The notes beneath the pieces are model-generated. The model did no database searches. It worked only from the letters and a program-made list of their open reading frames with translations, and had not been told where the DNA came from. Position numbers and translations under genes: made by a program. From positions 1-40,884 of the forward strand of contig JAHISP010000016.1 in NCBI GenBank assembly GCA_018818165.1: a stretch of 40,884 bases of DNA, given 5' to 3'. Positions 1 to 8,322 of this stretch are shown here, piece by piece (within the stretch, counting starts at the first letter, position 1; each line of letters opens with the position of its first letter). This stretch comes from Bacteroidota bacterium. GTDB lineage: Bacteria > Bacteroidota > Ignavibacteria > Ignavibacteriales > Melioribacteraceae.

Positions 1-1
1 A

Positions 2-1084
2 GATCAAAGTTCAGCAACAAGTAGTGGTTGGGTAAAAATAGAAACTGCAGTAAGTGAAATATCTTTACCAGAAGATTCCTATAAAACCATAGTAAGAGTA
101 GTAGGTGGAAAAGATGCAACAGGTACAGTATGGGCAGATAACTTTGTCTTTACCGGACGAGATGGTTGGGCAGGACAAATTTGGAATACACAAGTAGGTG
201 TACCAACAGGTTGGTTTTATTGGTTGCCTCCAAATGGTGGAAATGATGGACAATTAACTAAAGGTTATGAGAATACAATAATAACAGATGAAACAGCATA
301 TCAAGGATTATACTCATTAAAGTTTAAGGATTTAGAAGGACTTGGTGATGGATTTGTTGGAACAGTTAAATACCCAATTGGTAAGGCAGTTCCAGGTGCA
401 GCTCCTGTGAGAGCAACGGAATACTCTACTGATATGATGGATGTATCTTCTCTTCAAAATGTTAAAGTTGGTGATATAATTAGAATAAGCGTATGGATAA
501 AAGGTGAAAATTTACAACCAGATTCAGCACTATCCGCAGGTGATCAATGGTCAGTATCATTAACACCAATATTCCATGATAGAGAAGGCAATACAAACGG
601 TTGGGGACAGATATGGGCTTCAGATATGCCATTTGTTTTCCCAAATGCAACATCGTTTGATTGGATGCCTTTCTACAAAGATGTTGAAGTAGTAGAAGGC
701 GCAACATCAATAAGTGTGAGATTACATCCATTAGGTAAATTTCAAGGAACAGTTTGGATGGACGCATTGAAAATATCTGTAATTAGTCCTACAGATGTCA
801 ATGGTGATAATACAATTCCTAATACATTTTCATTATCACAAAATTATCCAAATCCTTTTAACCCAACTACAATAATTCAATACTCAATTAAAGAAGTATC
901 TAATGTTAAATTGAGAGTTTATGATATGTTGGGTAGAGAAATTAAAACTCTTGTAAATCAACAGCAATCTGCTGGAAGATACAACATTGAGTTTAATGCC
1001 GCTAATCTTTCAAGTGGTGTTTATTTTTACAGAATAGAAGCTGGTAACTTTGTTGCTTCTAAAAAATTATTGTTACTTAAATAG
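2..1084 (+). CDS. 3' part of a secreted protein with tandem beta-sandwich modules and a T9SS sorting tail
   Basis: The frame is open from base 2, so the gene is cut by the left edge and its start is not visible; 360 residues remain. Two similar beta-rich modules can be seen. One ends at about residues 41-51 (GTVWADNFVF) and the second at about residues 249-259 (GTVWMDALKIS). Both resemble jelly-roll, carbohydrate-binding-type modules. Residues 274-360 are a canonical Por secretion-system C-terminal domain: LSQNYPNPFNP, then RVYDMLGREI, then SGVYFYRIEAG and a Lys/Leu-rich end. In this family the tail directs export through the type IX system to the cell surface. The catalytic part, if any, is off the window. 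An internal TTG at 224 could be mistaken for the start, but there is no stop upstream in the frame. Carbohydrate binding is inferred from fold-like pattern only. Confidence 0.85.
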   Translation, partial: DQSSATSSGWVKIETAVSEISLPEDSYKTIVRVVGGKDATGTVWADNFVFTGRDGWAGQIWNTQVGVPTGWFYWLPPNGGNDGQLTKGYENTIITDETAYQGLYSLKFKDLEGLGDGFVGTVKYPIGKAVPGAAPVRATEYSTDMMDVSSLQNVKVGDIIRISVWIKGENLQPDSALSAGDQWSVSLTPIFHDREGNTNGWGQIWASDMPFVFPNATSFDWMPFYKDVEVVEGATSISVRLHPLGKFQGTVWMDALKISVISPTDVNGDNTIPNTFSLSQNYPNPFNPTTIIQYSIKEVSNVKLRVYDMLGREIKTLVNQQQSAGRYNIEFNAANLSSGVYFYRIEAGNFVASKKLLLLK

Positions 1085-1091
1085 TGTCAAA

Positions 1092-1117
1092 TGGGGATAC
1101 TGAAGTTAGTATCCCCA
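1092..1117 (+). terminator. Intrinsic terminator after the T9SS-tailed gene
   Basis: A perfect 10-bp stem (1092-1101 with 1108-1117; arm TGGGGATACT) closes a 6-base loop and is followed by an AT-rich run ending in TTTT. It starts 8 bases after the stop codon at 1084. Confidence 0.75.
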
Positions 1118-1148
1118 ATATTTTAACTAGGATTAATTAAAATTATTT

Positions 1149-1201
1149 AACCCAACTTCTCAATGTGATGTACAACTGAGAAGGTCACAAGAAGTTGGGT
1201 T
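1149..1201 (+). terminator. Long hairpin with an alternative internal pairing
   Basis: Arms 1149-1160 and 1190-1201 are perfectly complementary (AACCCAACTTCT with AGAAGTTGGGTT) and are followed by a TATTTT tract, as in a terminator. Inside, CTTCTCA (1156-1162) can instead pair with TGAGAAG (1177-1183), which would open the inner part of the long stem. It lies between the hairpin at 1092-1117 and the TonB receptor gene. It may be a second terminator, or a leader structure of the next operon. Confidence 0.5.
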
Positions 1202-1232
1202 TATTTTCTGATGTGAGAAATAATAACAACAG

Positions 1233-1261
1233 TTGAAGAATTTGCTAATTGGATTTAATAA
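1233..1261 (+). promoter_or_regulatory. Candidate promoter for the TonB receptor operon
   Basis: TTGAAG (1233-1238) and TAATAA (1256-1261) are separated by 17 bases, a sigma-70-like arrangement, 36 bases upstream of the GTG start at 1298 and downstream of both hairpins. In such AT-rich DNA this pattern can arise by chance. Confidence 0.3.
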
Positions 1262-1297
1262 TTAAATAAAACATGTAATAAATAATAGGTGTTTTAG

Positions 1298-3985
1298 GTG
1301 TTCACAAATAAGATAAATAAGATTTGTATAATTACATTTTCCATTTTCTTTCTAGTTAGTAGTTTTACTTTTGCAGGCACTACTGGAAAGATTGCCGGAA
1401 AGGTAATTGATGGGAGTAATAATGAACCCCTTATAGCGGCTAATGTTTTTGTAGTAGGTACTAATTATGGAGCTGCTGCTGATTTTGAAGGAAATTACTT
1501 TATAATTAATTTGCCTCCGGGAGTATATCAATTACGAATCTCTATGATTGGTTATTCAACCAAAATAATAAGCGAAGTTAGAGTTTCTGTAGACCAGACA
1601 ACAAAAATAGATGTGGAACTGTTTGAAGATACGATACAATTGGCAGATGTTGTAGTATCGGCTGCGAAACCAATTGTTCGAAAAGATTTAACCTCCACTG
1701 AATCTAAAGTTAGTGGTGATGATATTTCTATGCTGCCTTTGGATGATGTTAGTGCGGTTGTAAATCTTCAAGCTGGCGTTATTGATGGGCATTTTAGAGG
1801 CGGTAGAAGTAATGAAGTAAAATATTTGATAGATGGAATTGCTGTTAATGATGTTTATTCTGGTTCTTCAGCTATGGAAGTTGAAGTTAATAGTATTGAG
1901 GAAATTCAAGTTTTAACTGGTACTTTTAATGCAGAATACGGTGAAGCAATGTCTGGAGTTGTAAATCAAATTACAAAAATTGCTAATAATAAATATGAGG
2001 GAAGTATATCAGGCTATTTAAGTGATTATTTTACATCTAGATCTGAATTGTTTCAAAATATCGAACATATCTCTCCGACTGATAATTATAATATTCAAGG
2101 TAATTTTAGTGGTCCTATTCCTGGAACAGATGGTTTTGTAAAATTCTTTTTATCAGGTCGCTATGTAAAAGATGATGGTTATCTATATGGTAAACGGGTT
2201 TTTGATCCTTCTGATTCTTCCGATTTTTCCACAAATAATAGTGAAGATTGGTATATCGGTTCTACTGGTGATAATAAATTTGTTCCAATGAATTCAAGTC
2301 AAAGATATACAATGCAAGGAAAGTTATCCTTTGATGTTGGCTCTGGAAAGGGAATTGTATTAAATGGTATGGTTCAAAATAATGAGTATAGAGATTATAA
2401 TCATCAGTATCAATTAAATCCTGATGGAGATTACCAAAAATTTCAAAAAAGTTATCTTGGAAGCATTAGTTATACTCAAGTGATTAGTAACGCAGCATTT
2501 CTTGATTTTGTTGGCTCATACTTCCTTTCGGACTATAATCAATATGTATTTGAAGATCCTCTTGACAGTAGATATGTTGATCCTAAAAGAAAAGCAGATG
2601 TAAGTGGAAATGCATTTCTAACTGGTGGAACAGAAAATTGGCATTTTAATCACACAACTACTACACTTTCTGGTAAAGTTGATTTTACGTTTCAAGCAAA
2701 TAATATTCACCAATTCAAAGCTGGAATTGAATTTTTGCACCATGATTTATCATATGAAGATTATCAAATTATAATTGATGTTTCAACAGATTTCAACCCA
2801 ACTTTACCTGAGCCAGGTGCATTTAATTTTAACATTTATAATGCTAATCCATATCAATTTGCTGGTTATATTCAAGATAAAATTGAGTTAGACTATCTTA
2901 TTGTAAATGTAGGTTTACGTTTCGACTATTTTGAACCTGATGGTGATTACTTAAAAAATCCAAATAGAATTGCAGAAATTGATCAATTTACTTCACCATT
3001 TCCTGATTCGTTAGTTTCTAAAGCATCATCTAAATATCAATTAAGTCCGAGAATTGGATTATCATACCCAATTTCAGATAGAGGAGCAATTCATATAAGT
3101 TATGGCCATTTTTTCCAAATACCGCCATTTGAATATCTTTATAGAAATCCAAATTTTAGAATTCCATTAACTGGAGATTTTCCAGAAAACATCGGTAATA
3201 CAATTGGCAATACTGACTTAAAACCTCAGCAGACAATTATGTATGAAATTGGTTTACAGCAAGAATTATTTGATAATTTTGGTGCAACTTTAACAGTATA
3301 TCATAAAGATATTAGAAATTTACTTGCGACCGAAATTTATATTAAAAACGAATTTAGAAAATTTAGCAAACTTGTTAATAGAGATTATGCTTCAGTAAAT
3401 GGTTTAACTTTATCTTTCGAGAAGAAATTCAATGATGGTTTTGGTGCAACAATTGATTATACCTTTCAAGTAGCAAAAGGTAATGCTTCAGATCCTAATG
3501 ATGCATTCAATAAAGCTCAAGCAAATCCACCAATAGAAGCAAACAAAACTTTAGCTTATTTGGATTGGGACAGAACACATTCATTTAATTTTACGTTAAC
3601 TGCTGGCACTCCTGGTGATTATATTATAAGTATGATTGGGAAATATGGAACTGGTTTACCATACACTCCATCTATTCAAAATCAAAGAACTGGACTTGAA
3701 AATAGTGATAGAAGACCAGACTTTTTTAATATGGATGTTTTCTTAACAAAACAATTTAATTTCTTTGGAGTTAGTACTTCTGCATTTATTAGAATTTTCA
3801 ATTTGTTAGATACTGCAAACGAACTTAATGTTTTTTCTGATACTGGAAGAGCTGGATACACTTTGGAATTAACAAGAAGTCAGGAAGCACCACGTGGAGT
3901 TAATACTCTTGAAGAATATTTCTCTCGTCCAGATTTTTATTCTGCTCCTAGATCGATAAACATTGGAATGAATGTAAATTTATGA
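1298..3985 (+). CDS. TonB-dependent outer-membrane receptor with CarboxypepD_reg-like domain
   Basis: 895 residues. Residues 1-26 form a signal peptide. Residues 30-115 match the carboxypeptidase-regulatory-like domain found at the N-terminus of SusC/Oar-type receptors (GKIAGKVIDGSNNEPLIAANV, DFEGNYFIINLPPGVYQLRIS). Residues 120-235 form the plug (VVVSAAKP, YLIDGIAVNDV, GTFNAEYGEAMSGVVNQITK), and the remainder is a 22-strand-type beta barrel. The family imports ligands across the outer membrane using TonB energy. The start is GTG at 1298. A TAG stop lies directly before it in the same frame, and the signal peptide begins immediately, so there is no better choice. It is first in a run with the 4008, 7284 and 8323 genes. 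The ligand cannot be read from sequence; a glycan is inferred from the enzymes downstream. Confidence 0.92.
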   Translation: MFTNKINKICIITFSIFFLVSSFTFAGTTGKIAGKVIDGSNNEPLIAANVFVVGTNYGAAADFEGNYFIINLPPGVYQLRISMIGYSTKIISEVRVSVDQTTKIDVELFEDTIQLADVVVSAAKPIVRKDLTSTESKVSGDDISMLPLDDVSAVVNLQAGVIDGHFRGGRSNEVKYLIDGIAVNDVYSGSSAMEVEVNSIEEIQVLTGTFNAEYGEAMSGVVNQITKIANNKYEGSISGYLSDYFTSRSELFQNIEHISPTDNYNIQGNFSGPIPGTDGFVKFFLSGRYVKDDGYLYGKRVFDPSDSSDFSTNNSEDWYIGSTGDNKFVPMNSSQRYTMQGKLSFDVGSGKGIVLNGMVQNNEYRDYNHQYQLNPDGDYQKFQKSYLGSISYTQVISNAAFLDFVGSYFLSDYNQYVFEDPLDSRYVDPKRKADVSGNAFLTGGTENWHFNHTTTTLSGKVDFTFQANNIHQFKAGIEFLHHDLSYEDYQIIIDVSTDFNPTLPEPGAFNFNIYNANPYQFAGYIQDKIELDYLIVNVGLRFDYFEPDGDYLKNPNRIAEIDQFTSPFPDSLVSKASSKYQLSPRIGLSYPISDRGAIHISYGHFFQIPPFEYLYRNPNFRIPLTGDFPENIGNTIGNTDLKPQQTIMYEIGLQQELFDNFGATLTVYHKDIRNLLATEIYIKNEFRKFSKLVNRDYASVNGLTLSFEKKFNDGFGATIDYTFQVAKGNASDPNDAFNKAQANPPIEANKTLAYLDWDRTHSFNFTLTAGTPGDYIISMIGKYGTGLPYTPSIQNQRTGLENSDRRPDFFNMDVFLTKQFNFFGVSTSAFIRIFNLLDTANELNVFSDTGRAGYTLELTRSQEAPRGVNTLEEYFSRPDFYSAPRSINIGMNVNL

Positions 3986-3996
3986 TGCATATAATC

Positions 3997-4001
3997 GGAG
4001 G
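3997..4001 (+). promoter_or_regulatory. Ribosome binding site fixing a GTG start
   Basis: GGAGG lies 6 bases before GTG at 4008. This full-strength Shine-Dalgarno supports the non-ATG start, which also begins a good signal peptide. Confidence 0.8.
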
Positions 4002-4007
4002 TAATAA

Positions 4008-7000
4008 GTGATTTCGCATTCAAAATATTTAAAACTAGCTGCTTTAGTTTTTGTAATTGGATTATTTTCTATACAAAATACTTTTGCACAAATAATTGTT
4101 GATAAATCTAAAGGTGATAATAACCAAACGCGAAAAGGCTTCATGGATGGAAACTTGGTCGCAACGGTTTATTACAATTTTGGAGAAATTGCCGATTGGG
4201 AAAATGAAGCAAGCCGCAGTGGAGTTTGGCCAAAAGGAACTAATCATACATATATAGATGGTTGTGCTATAATTGTCCAAGCTGAGGCAATAACTCCAGG
4301 TGGAAAACTTATCCATCCACTGGAATCAAACTATTACGAATTTACAAGATATGATGTTGCTACTGGAATTACATATGGTTGGTGGCCACTTCCTGGATAT
4401 GCAGCACCTTACTCAGCAATTCCTGCCAGAAGTGATATTCTAGAATCTTGGCCTTTAACTTGGCCTGATAGAACATCAGATTGGGATGGCAATTGGAATG
4501 GCTTTTTCGGTAATGGAGTTCAGAATGCCGATGTAGAAACATATTTTGTTTTTGATGATCATCTTGATAGGGAATATCTTAATGACTACAACTTTATGCC
4601 AGACAATGAAGACCCTGATAGAGGTGGACTTGGAATGCAAGTTAAAGCACGTGGATTTCAATGGTCGCAAGTTTTAGCAGAAGATGTAATTTTTTGGTAT
4701 TATGAAATCACAAATATGGGTACAACTGATTACGAAAAAACTCTTTTTGCGCAATATATTGATTGGGGAATTGGAGGTCATGATAACTCATCAAATAATG
4801 CAGGCGATTATAATGAGCTACTTGATATGTCTTATGCATGGTCAACAACTTCTTTCGGAAGTCCTGGTAATTGGAGTCCTGTTGGTTTGGCTGGTTACGC
4901 TTTTCTTGAAAGTCCAGGTATGCCCAACGATAGTAAAGATAATGATACTGATGGTTTAACAGATGAGAAAAGGAATAATGATGCTTCTGAAATTATCGAA
5001 AGCGCAAATCAAGATCCATATTTAAGAGATGTATTTCAGGATACAACAAAATTCAAGGAGTTTTATGGGGTTTCATGGAAAAAACATTGGGATGCTGATG
5101 AAAATGGAAATTGGACAGTTTATTTTGATGTAAATGAAAATAATACTTGGGATAAAGGCGAACCGCTAAATGATGATGTTGGAACTGATGGCTTAGGACC
5201 ATTCGATGATGGCTATAATGGTGCAGATGAAGATGGAACAGAAGCAAATGGAAGACCAGATCAAGGCGAGCCTAATTTTGGAATTTTAGATAAAGATGAA
5301 TCAGATCAATTGGGATTAACGGGTTTTGCTATTTATCCAGTACATAAGTATGAACTTAATAGGGATGAGGAAAATTGGCAAGTACTTTCCGGTCTTCCAG
5401 CCCCTCATGGAGAAACACTTGTTGGAGTAAATTTATCAAATTATTTTTCTAGTTCTTTGTTTGGAATGAAAGGGAGAAATTCATATTCATCGGAAACTGG
5501 TAAAATTGAAGAAAGTGGGGAAACACAAAGATTTTCTATGGCTTTAATATTTGGCATTGATAAAGATGATTTATTCCGACGTAAAAAAACAGTTCAGCAA
5601 ATTTATAATGCAAGTTATCGTTTTGCAAAGCCACCGGAAAAGCCACTCCTTACTGCAATTGCTGGGGATGGGAAAGTTACTCTTTATTGGGATAATAGAG
5701 CTGAAAAAACATTTGATGCTTTTTATCAAAGGTACAATTTTGAAGGTTATAGAATTTATAGATCAACAGAAGCAAATTTTATTGAAAGTAAAACAATTAC
5801 TGATGCATACGGCAAAGCTACTTTTAGAAAACCTCTTGTACAGTTTGATTTAATTGATGGAATTAAAGGACTTCACCCTATTGATGTAAATGGAGCCTTA
5901 TTTAATTTAGGTACTGATTCTGGATTGAAACATTCATATACTGACAGCACTGTGCAGAATGGTCAAACATATTATTACGCTGTTTCTGCTTATGATAAAG
6001 GATTTATTATCACTAATGTTGAAGGTTCTGTAGAAGGCATTCCACCTTCAGAAACGGCAACAATATTTAGAACTGACGTAAATGGAAATATAACAGTTGA
6101 TGTTAATACTGCAGTAATTACTCCAAGAGCCCCTGCTGCTGGTTATGTCGCACCCGAGATTTCAGAACTATTTGTTTCTGGTCCTGCAACAGGTGTCGTT
6201 TCAATAGATGTTCTTGATCAAGATTCTGTTAAAAATTTCCACTCGTATAGATTGGAATTCGAAAATGATGAACCTTTTAATAATGGTGCTAAACCTTTCT
6301 ATTCCTTAATTGATTATACCGATAAAGACACTTTAATTAATAATATTCAACTTGCTGGCTTGGAAGAACAAACAATAGTGACAGATGGTTTTTCGATGAA
6401 TATTAAAAATGATTCACTAGTTCAAGTAGATAATGATAAAACAAAATGGTTAAATGGAAATAGTAATTTTATTATGTCTGTGGGTTTTGATTCTCGCTTT
6501 TCTGCTGCATATCAAGGGAAAAGAGTTGATTATCCTGCAGATTTTAAAATTACTTTAACTGAACCTGGACAAGGTCAAATATCCTATCCTGCAACTGCAT
6601 TTAGCCAACCAATACAATCAAATGTATTAGTTGAGAACTTAACAGAAAATAAAGAAAGCATTCAATTTATTTTTAGAGATGAAAACAAGAATTTAATATT
6701 TGACGAAGGTGATGCTATATTTATTGTATATGGAGATTCTGCCGGCAAACCAGTAGTTAACAGAAATGATATTCGAGTTACTTGGTCTTTATCAATAATT
6801 AGAGATACTACAATTGCTGAAGAACTTCAGAAGGCTCCTGAGTTTGGAGATGTCTTTAAAATAGTAACAAAAAAGCCATATAGAACTGGTGAATATATCG
6901 AGTTTGTTACAAAATCGCAAGGTTTTGATAAATCAAAAGCTAGCTCAGATCTAGAAAATATTTACGTTGTTCCAAATCCATATTCTGGAGCTGCAAGTTG

Positions 7001-7262
7001 GGAAAGAACCTCAAATAGTGTTGGAAGAGGGGAAAGAAAAATACAATTTATGAATCTACCAAATAAATGTACAATTAGAATATATAGTTTAAATGGAAAA
7101 TTAGTACAGACATTAATTCATAATACAACTTTTTCTGATGGTCAGGAAGCTTGGAATTTAATTTCAAAAGATGGAATGGATATAGCTTATGGAGTTTATG
7201 TGTTTCATATTGATGCTCCTGGCATTGGCGAAAAAATTGGTCGATTTGCAATAATAAAATAA
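4008..7262 (+). CDS. Large exported protein with Fn3-like domain and T9SS-like tail, possible partner of the TonB receptor
   Basis: 1084 residues, starting at GTG behind GGAGG. Residues 1-27 form a signal peptide ending NTFAQ. The N-terminal 350 residues are rich in Trp, Gly and Asp and match no family I can name. Residues 360-435 are strongly acidic with DxDxNG-type loops (DADENGNW, DVNENNTWDKGEP), suggesting calcium sites. Residues 541-665 look like a fibronectin type III domain (GDGKVTLYWDN, FEGYRIYRS, YYYAVSAYDKG). From residue 985 there is a variant sorting tail (YVVPNPYSG, IRIYSLNGKLV, DIAYGVYVFHID). The gene starts 22 bases after the receptor stop and is followed 21 bases later by a PorV/PorQ-type gene, so a joint role at the outer membrane is likely. 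It occupies the place of a SusD gene but shows no SusD features. Confidence 0.8.
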   Translation: MISHSKYLKLAALVFVIGLFSIQNTFAQIIVDKSKGDNNQTRKGFMDGNLVATVYYNFGEIADWENEASRSGVWPKGTNHTYIDGCAIIVQAEAITPGGKLIHPLESNYYEFTRYDVATGITYGWWPLPGYAAPYSAIPARSDILESWPLTWPDRTSDWDGNWNGFFGNGVQNADVETYFVFDDHLDREYLNDYNFMPDNEDPDRGGLGMQVKARGFQWSQVLAEDVIFWYYEITNMGTTDYEKTLFAQYIDWGIGGHDNSSNNAGDYNELLDMSYAWSTTSFGSPGNWSPVGLAGYAFLESPGMPNDSKDNDTDGLTDEKRNNDASEIIESANQDPYLRDVFQDTTKFKEFYGVSWKKHWDADENGNWTVYFDVNENNTWDKGEPLNDDVGTDGLGPFDDGYNGADEDGTEANGRPDQGEPNFGILDKDESDQLGLTGFAIYPVHKYELNRDEENWQVLSGLPAPHGETLVGVNLSNYFSSSLFGMKGRNSYSSETGKIEESGETQRFSMALIFGIDKDDLFRRKKTVQQIYNASYRFAKPPEKPLLTAIAGDGKVTLYWDNRAEKTFDAFYQRYNFEGYRIYRSTEANFIESKTITDAYGKATFRKPLVQFDLIDGIKGLHPIDVNGALFNLGTDSGLKHSYTDSTVQNGQTYYYAVSAYDKGFIITNVEGSVEGIPPSETATIFRTDVNGNITVDVNTAVITPRAPAAGYVAPEISELFVSGPATGVVSIDVLDQDSVKNFHSYRLEFENDEPFNNGAKPFYSLIDYTDKDTLINNIQLAGLEEQTIVTDGFSMNIKNDSLVQVDNDKTKWLNGNSNFIMSVGFDSRFSAAYQGKRVDYPADFKITLTEPGQGQISYPATAFSQPIQSNVLVENLTENKESIQFIFRDENKNLIFDEGDAIFIVYGDSAGKPVVNRNDIRVTWSLSIIRDTTIAEELQKAPEFGDVFKIVTKKPYRTGEYIEFVTKSQGFDKSKASSDLENIYVVPNPYSGAASWERTSNSVGRGERKIQFMNLPNKCTIRIYSLNGKLVQTLIHNTTFSDGQEAWNLISKDGMDIAYGVYVFHIDAPGIGEKIGRFAIIK

Positions 7263-7283
7263 TTAATATTTCTTGGTATAATT

Positions 7284-8315
7284 ATGTTCAATAAACAACT
7301 AAAAGCAAGTATTATAATATTTATGTTAATTAGCATTACTGCTTTACATGGACAAAAAGTTTCAAATTCTGGTACAACTGCTGCTAATTTTTTGGAAGTT
7401 CCAGTTGGAGCTTCTGCAGTGGGAATAGGTGGCGCATTTGTTAGTATTGCAAATGATGCCAGTGCATTATTTTGGAATTCTTCTGGAATAGCTAATTTAG
7501 ATAAAAACGAGCTTATCTTAAATCATATTGATTGGATAGGTGGCACAAAACATGATTTTGCTGGTATTGTTATAAATCTGCAAAATTATGGAAATTTAGG
7601 AATTAGTTTCACGTCTCTTTCTATGGATGATATGATTGTTAGAACAGTTGAAAAACCTGATGGAACTGGGGAACTATTTACTGCTAATGACATTTCAATG
7701 GGAATAACTTATTCGCGAACTTTAACCGATAGATTTTCAATTGGTTTTACTGCCAAATATATTCAACAAAGTATTTGGCATATGAATGCATCGGCTTTTG
7801 CAATAGATATTGGTACGTTATTTAAAACTGATCTTTTAGGCGGACTTGTAATTGGTGCATCACTTTCTAATTTTGGAACACCAATGACGCTGCAAGGTAG
7901 AGATGCAAGATATTTCATACGAGTTGATGATTCAAAACTTGGCTCAAATGAAAGTATTCCTACAAATATTGAAATGGATACTTGGGAATTGCCGTTAGTA
8001 TTCAGAATTGGAGTTTCAACATATGTTTATCAATCGCCTACAAATTCATTTCTAATTGCAGTAGATGCTGTTCATCCAAATAATAATTATCCAAGTGTTA
8101 ATATTGGTTCGCAATTTTCATTTATGGATTATTTCTTTCTAAGAATTGGTTACAATGAGCTTTTCCTTACAGATGCTGAAGGTGGTTTGACTTTTGGAGT
8201 TGGTTTAAATTCCAAAATGCTTTTTAGTGAAGCTATTGCTAGTTTTGATTATGCCTACAGAAATTTTGGGCGTCTTGAAAACATCCATGTATTTTCATTA
8301 AATATTAAATATTAA
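7284..8315 (+). CDS. PorV/PorQ-family outer-membrane barrel protein
   Basis: 343 residues. A signal peptide (about 1-23, ending ALHGQ) precedes the family's typical opening: FLEVPVGASAVGIGGAFVSIANDASALFWNSSG-type sequence, here at residues 33-64. The rest alternates short hydrophobic strands with polar turns and ends in an amphipathic strand (VFSLNIKY), as expected for a 14-strand FadL-like barrel. PorV and PorQ are T9SS components that shuttle or process cargo at the outer membrane. Ignavibacteria carry many such paralogues next to TonB receptors, so this one may serve the tail-bearing protein encoded just upstream. It is not possible to say whether it belongs to the secretion machine proper or to a locus-specific relative. 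Confidence 0.85.
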   Translation: MFNKQLKASIIIFMLISITALHGQKVSNSGTTAANFLEVPVGASAVGIGGAFVSIANDASALFWNSSGIANLDKNELILNHIDWIGGTKHDFAGIVINLQNYGNLGISFTSLSMDDMIVRTVEKPDGTGELFTANDISMGITYSRTLTDRFSIGFTAKYIQQSIWHMNASAFAIDIGTLFKTDLLGGLVIGASLSNFGTPMTLQGRDARYFIRVDDSKLGSNESIPTNIEMDTWELPLVFRIGVSTYVYQSPTNSFLIAVDAVHPNNNYPSVNIGSQFSFMDYFFLRIGYNELFLTDAEGGLTFGVGLNSKMLFSEAIASFDYAYRNFGRLENIHVFSLNIKY

Positions 8316-8322
8316 GGTTAAT

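Noticed and set aside
5551-5853. 100-codon open frame in another plus-strand frame
   Set aside because: Inside the Fn3-like region of the 1084-residue protein; composition typical of an out-of-frame reading of AT-rich DNA.
4008-7262. SusD homologue
   Set aside because: The position after a TonB receptor suggests SusD, but there is no lipobox, no TPR-like helical body and the protein is about twice as long, with beta-type domains.
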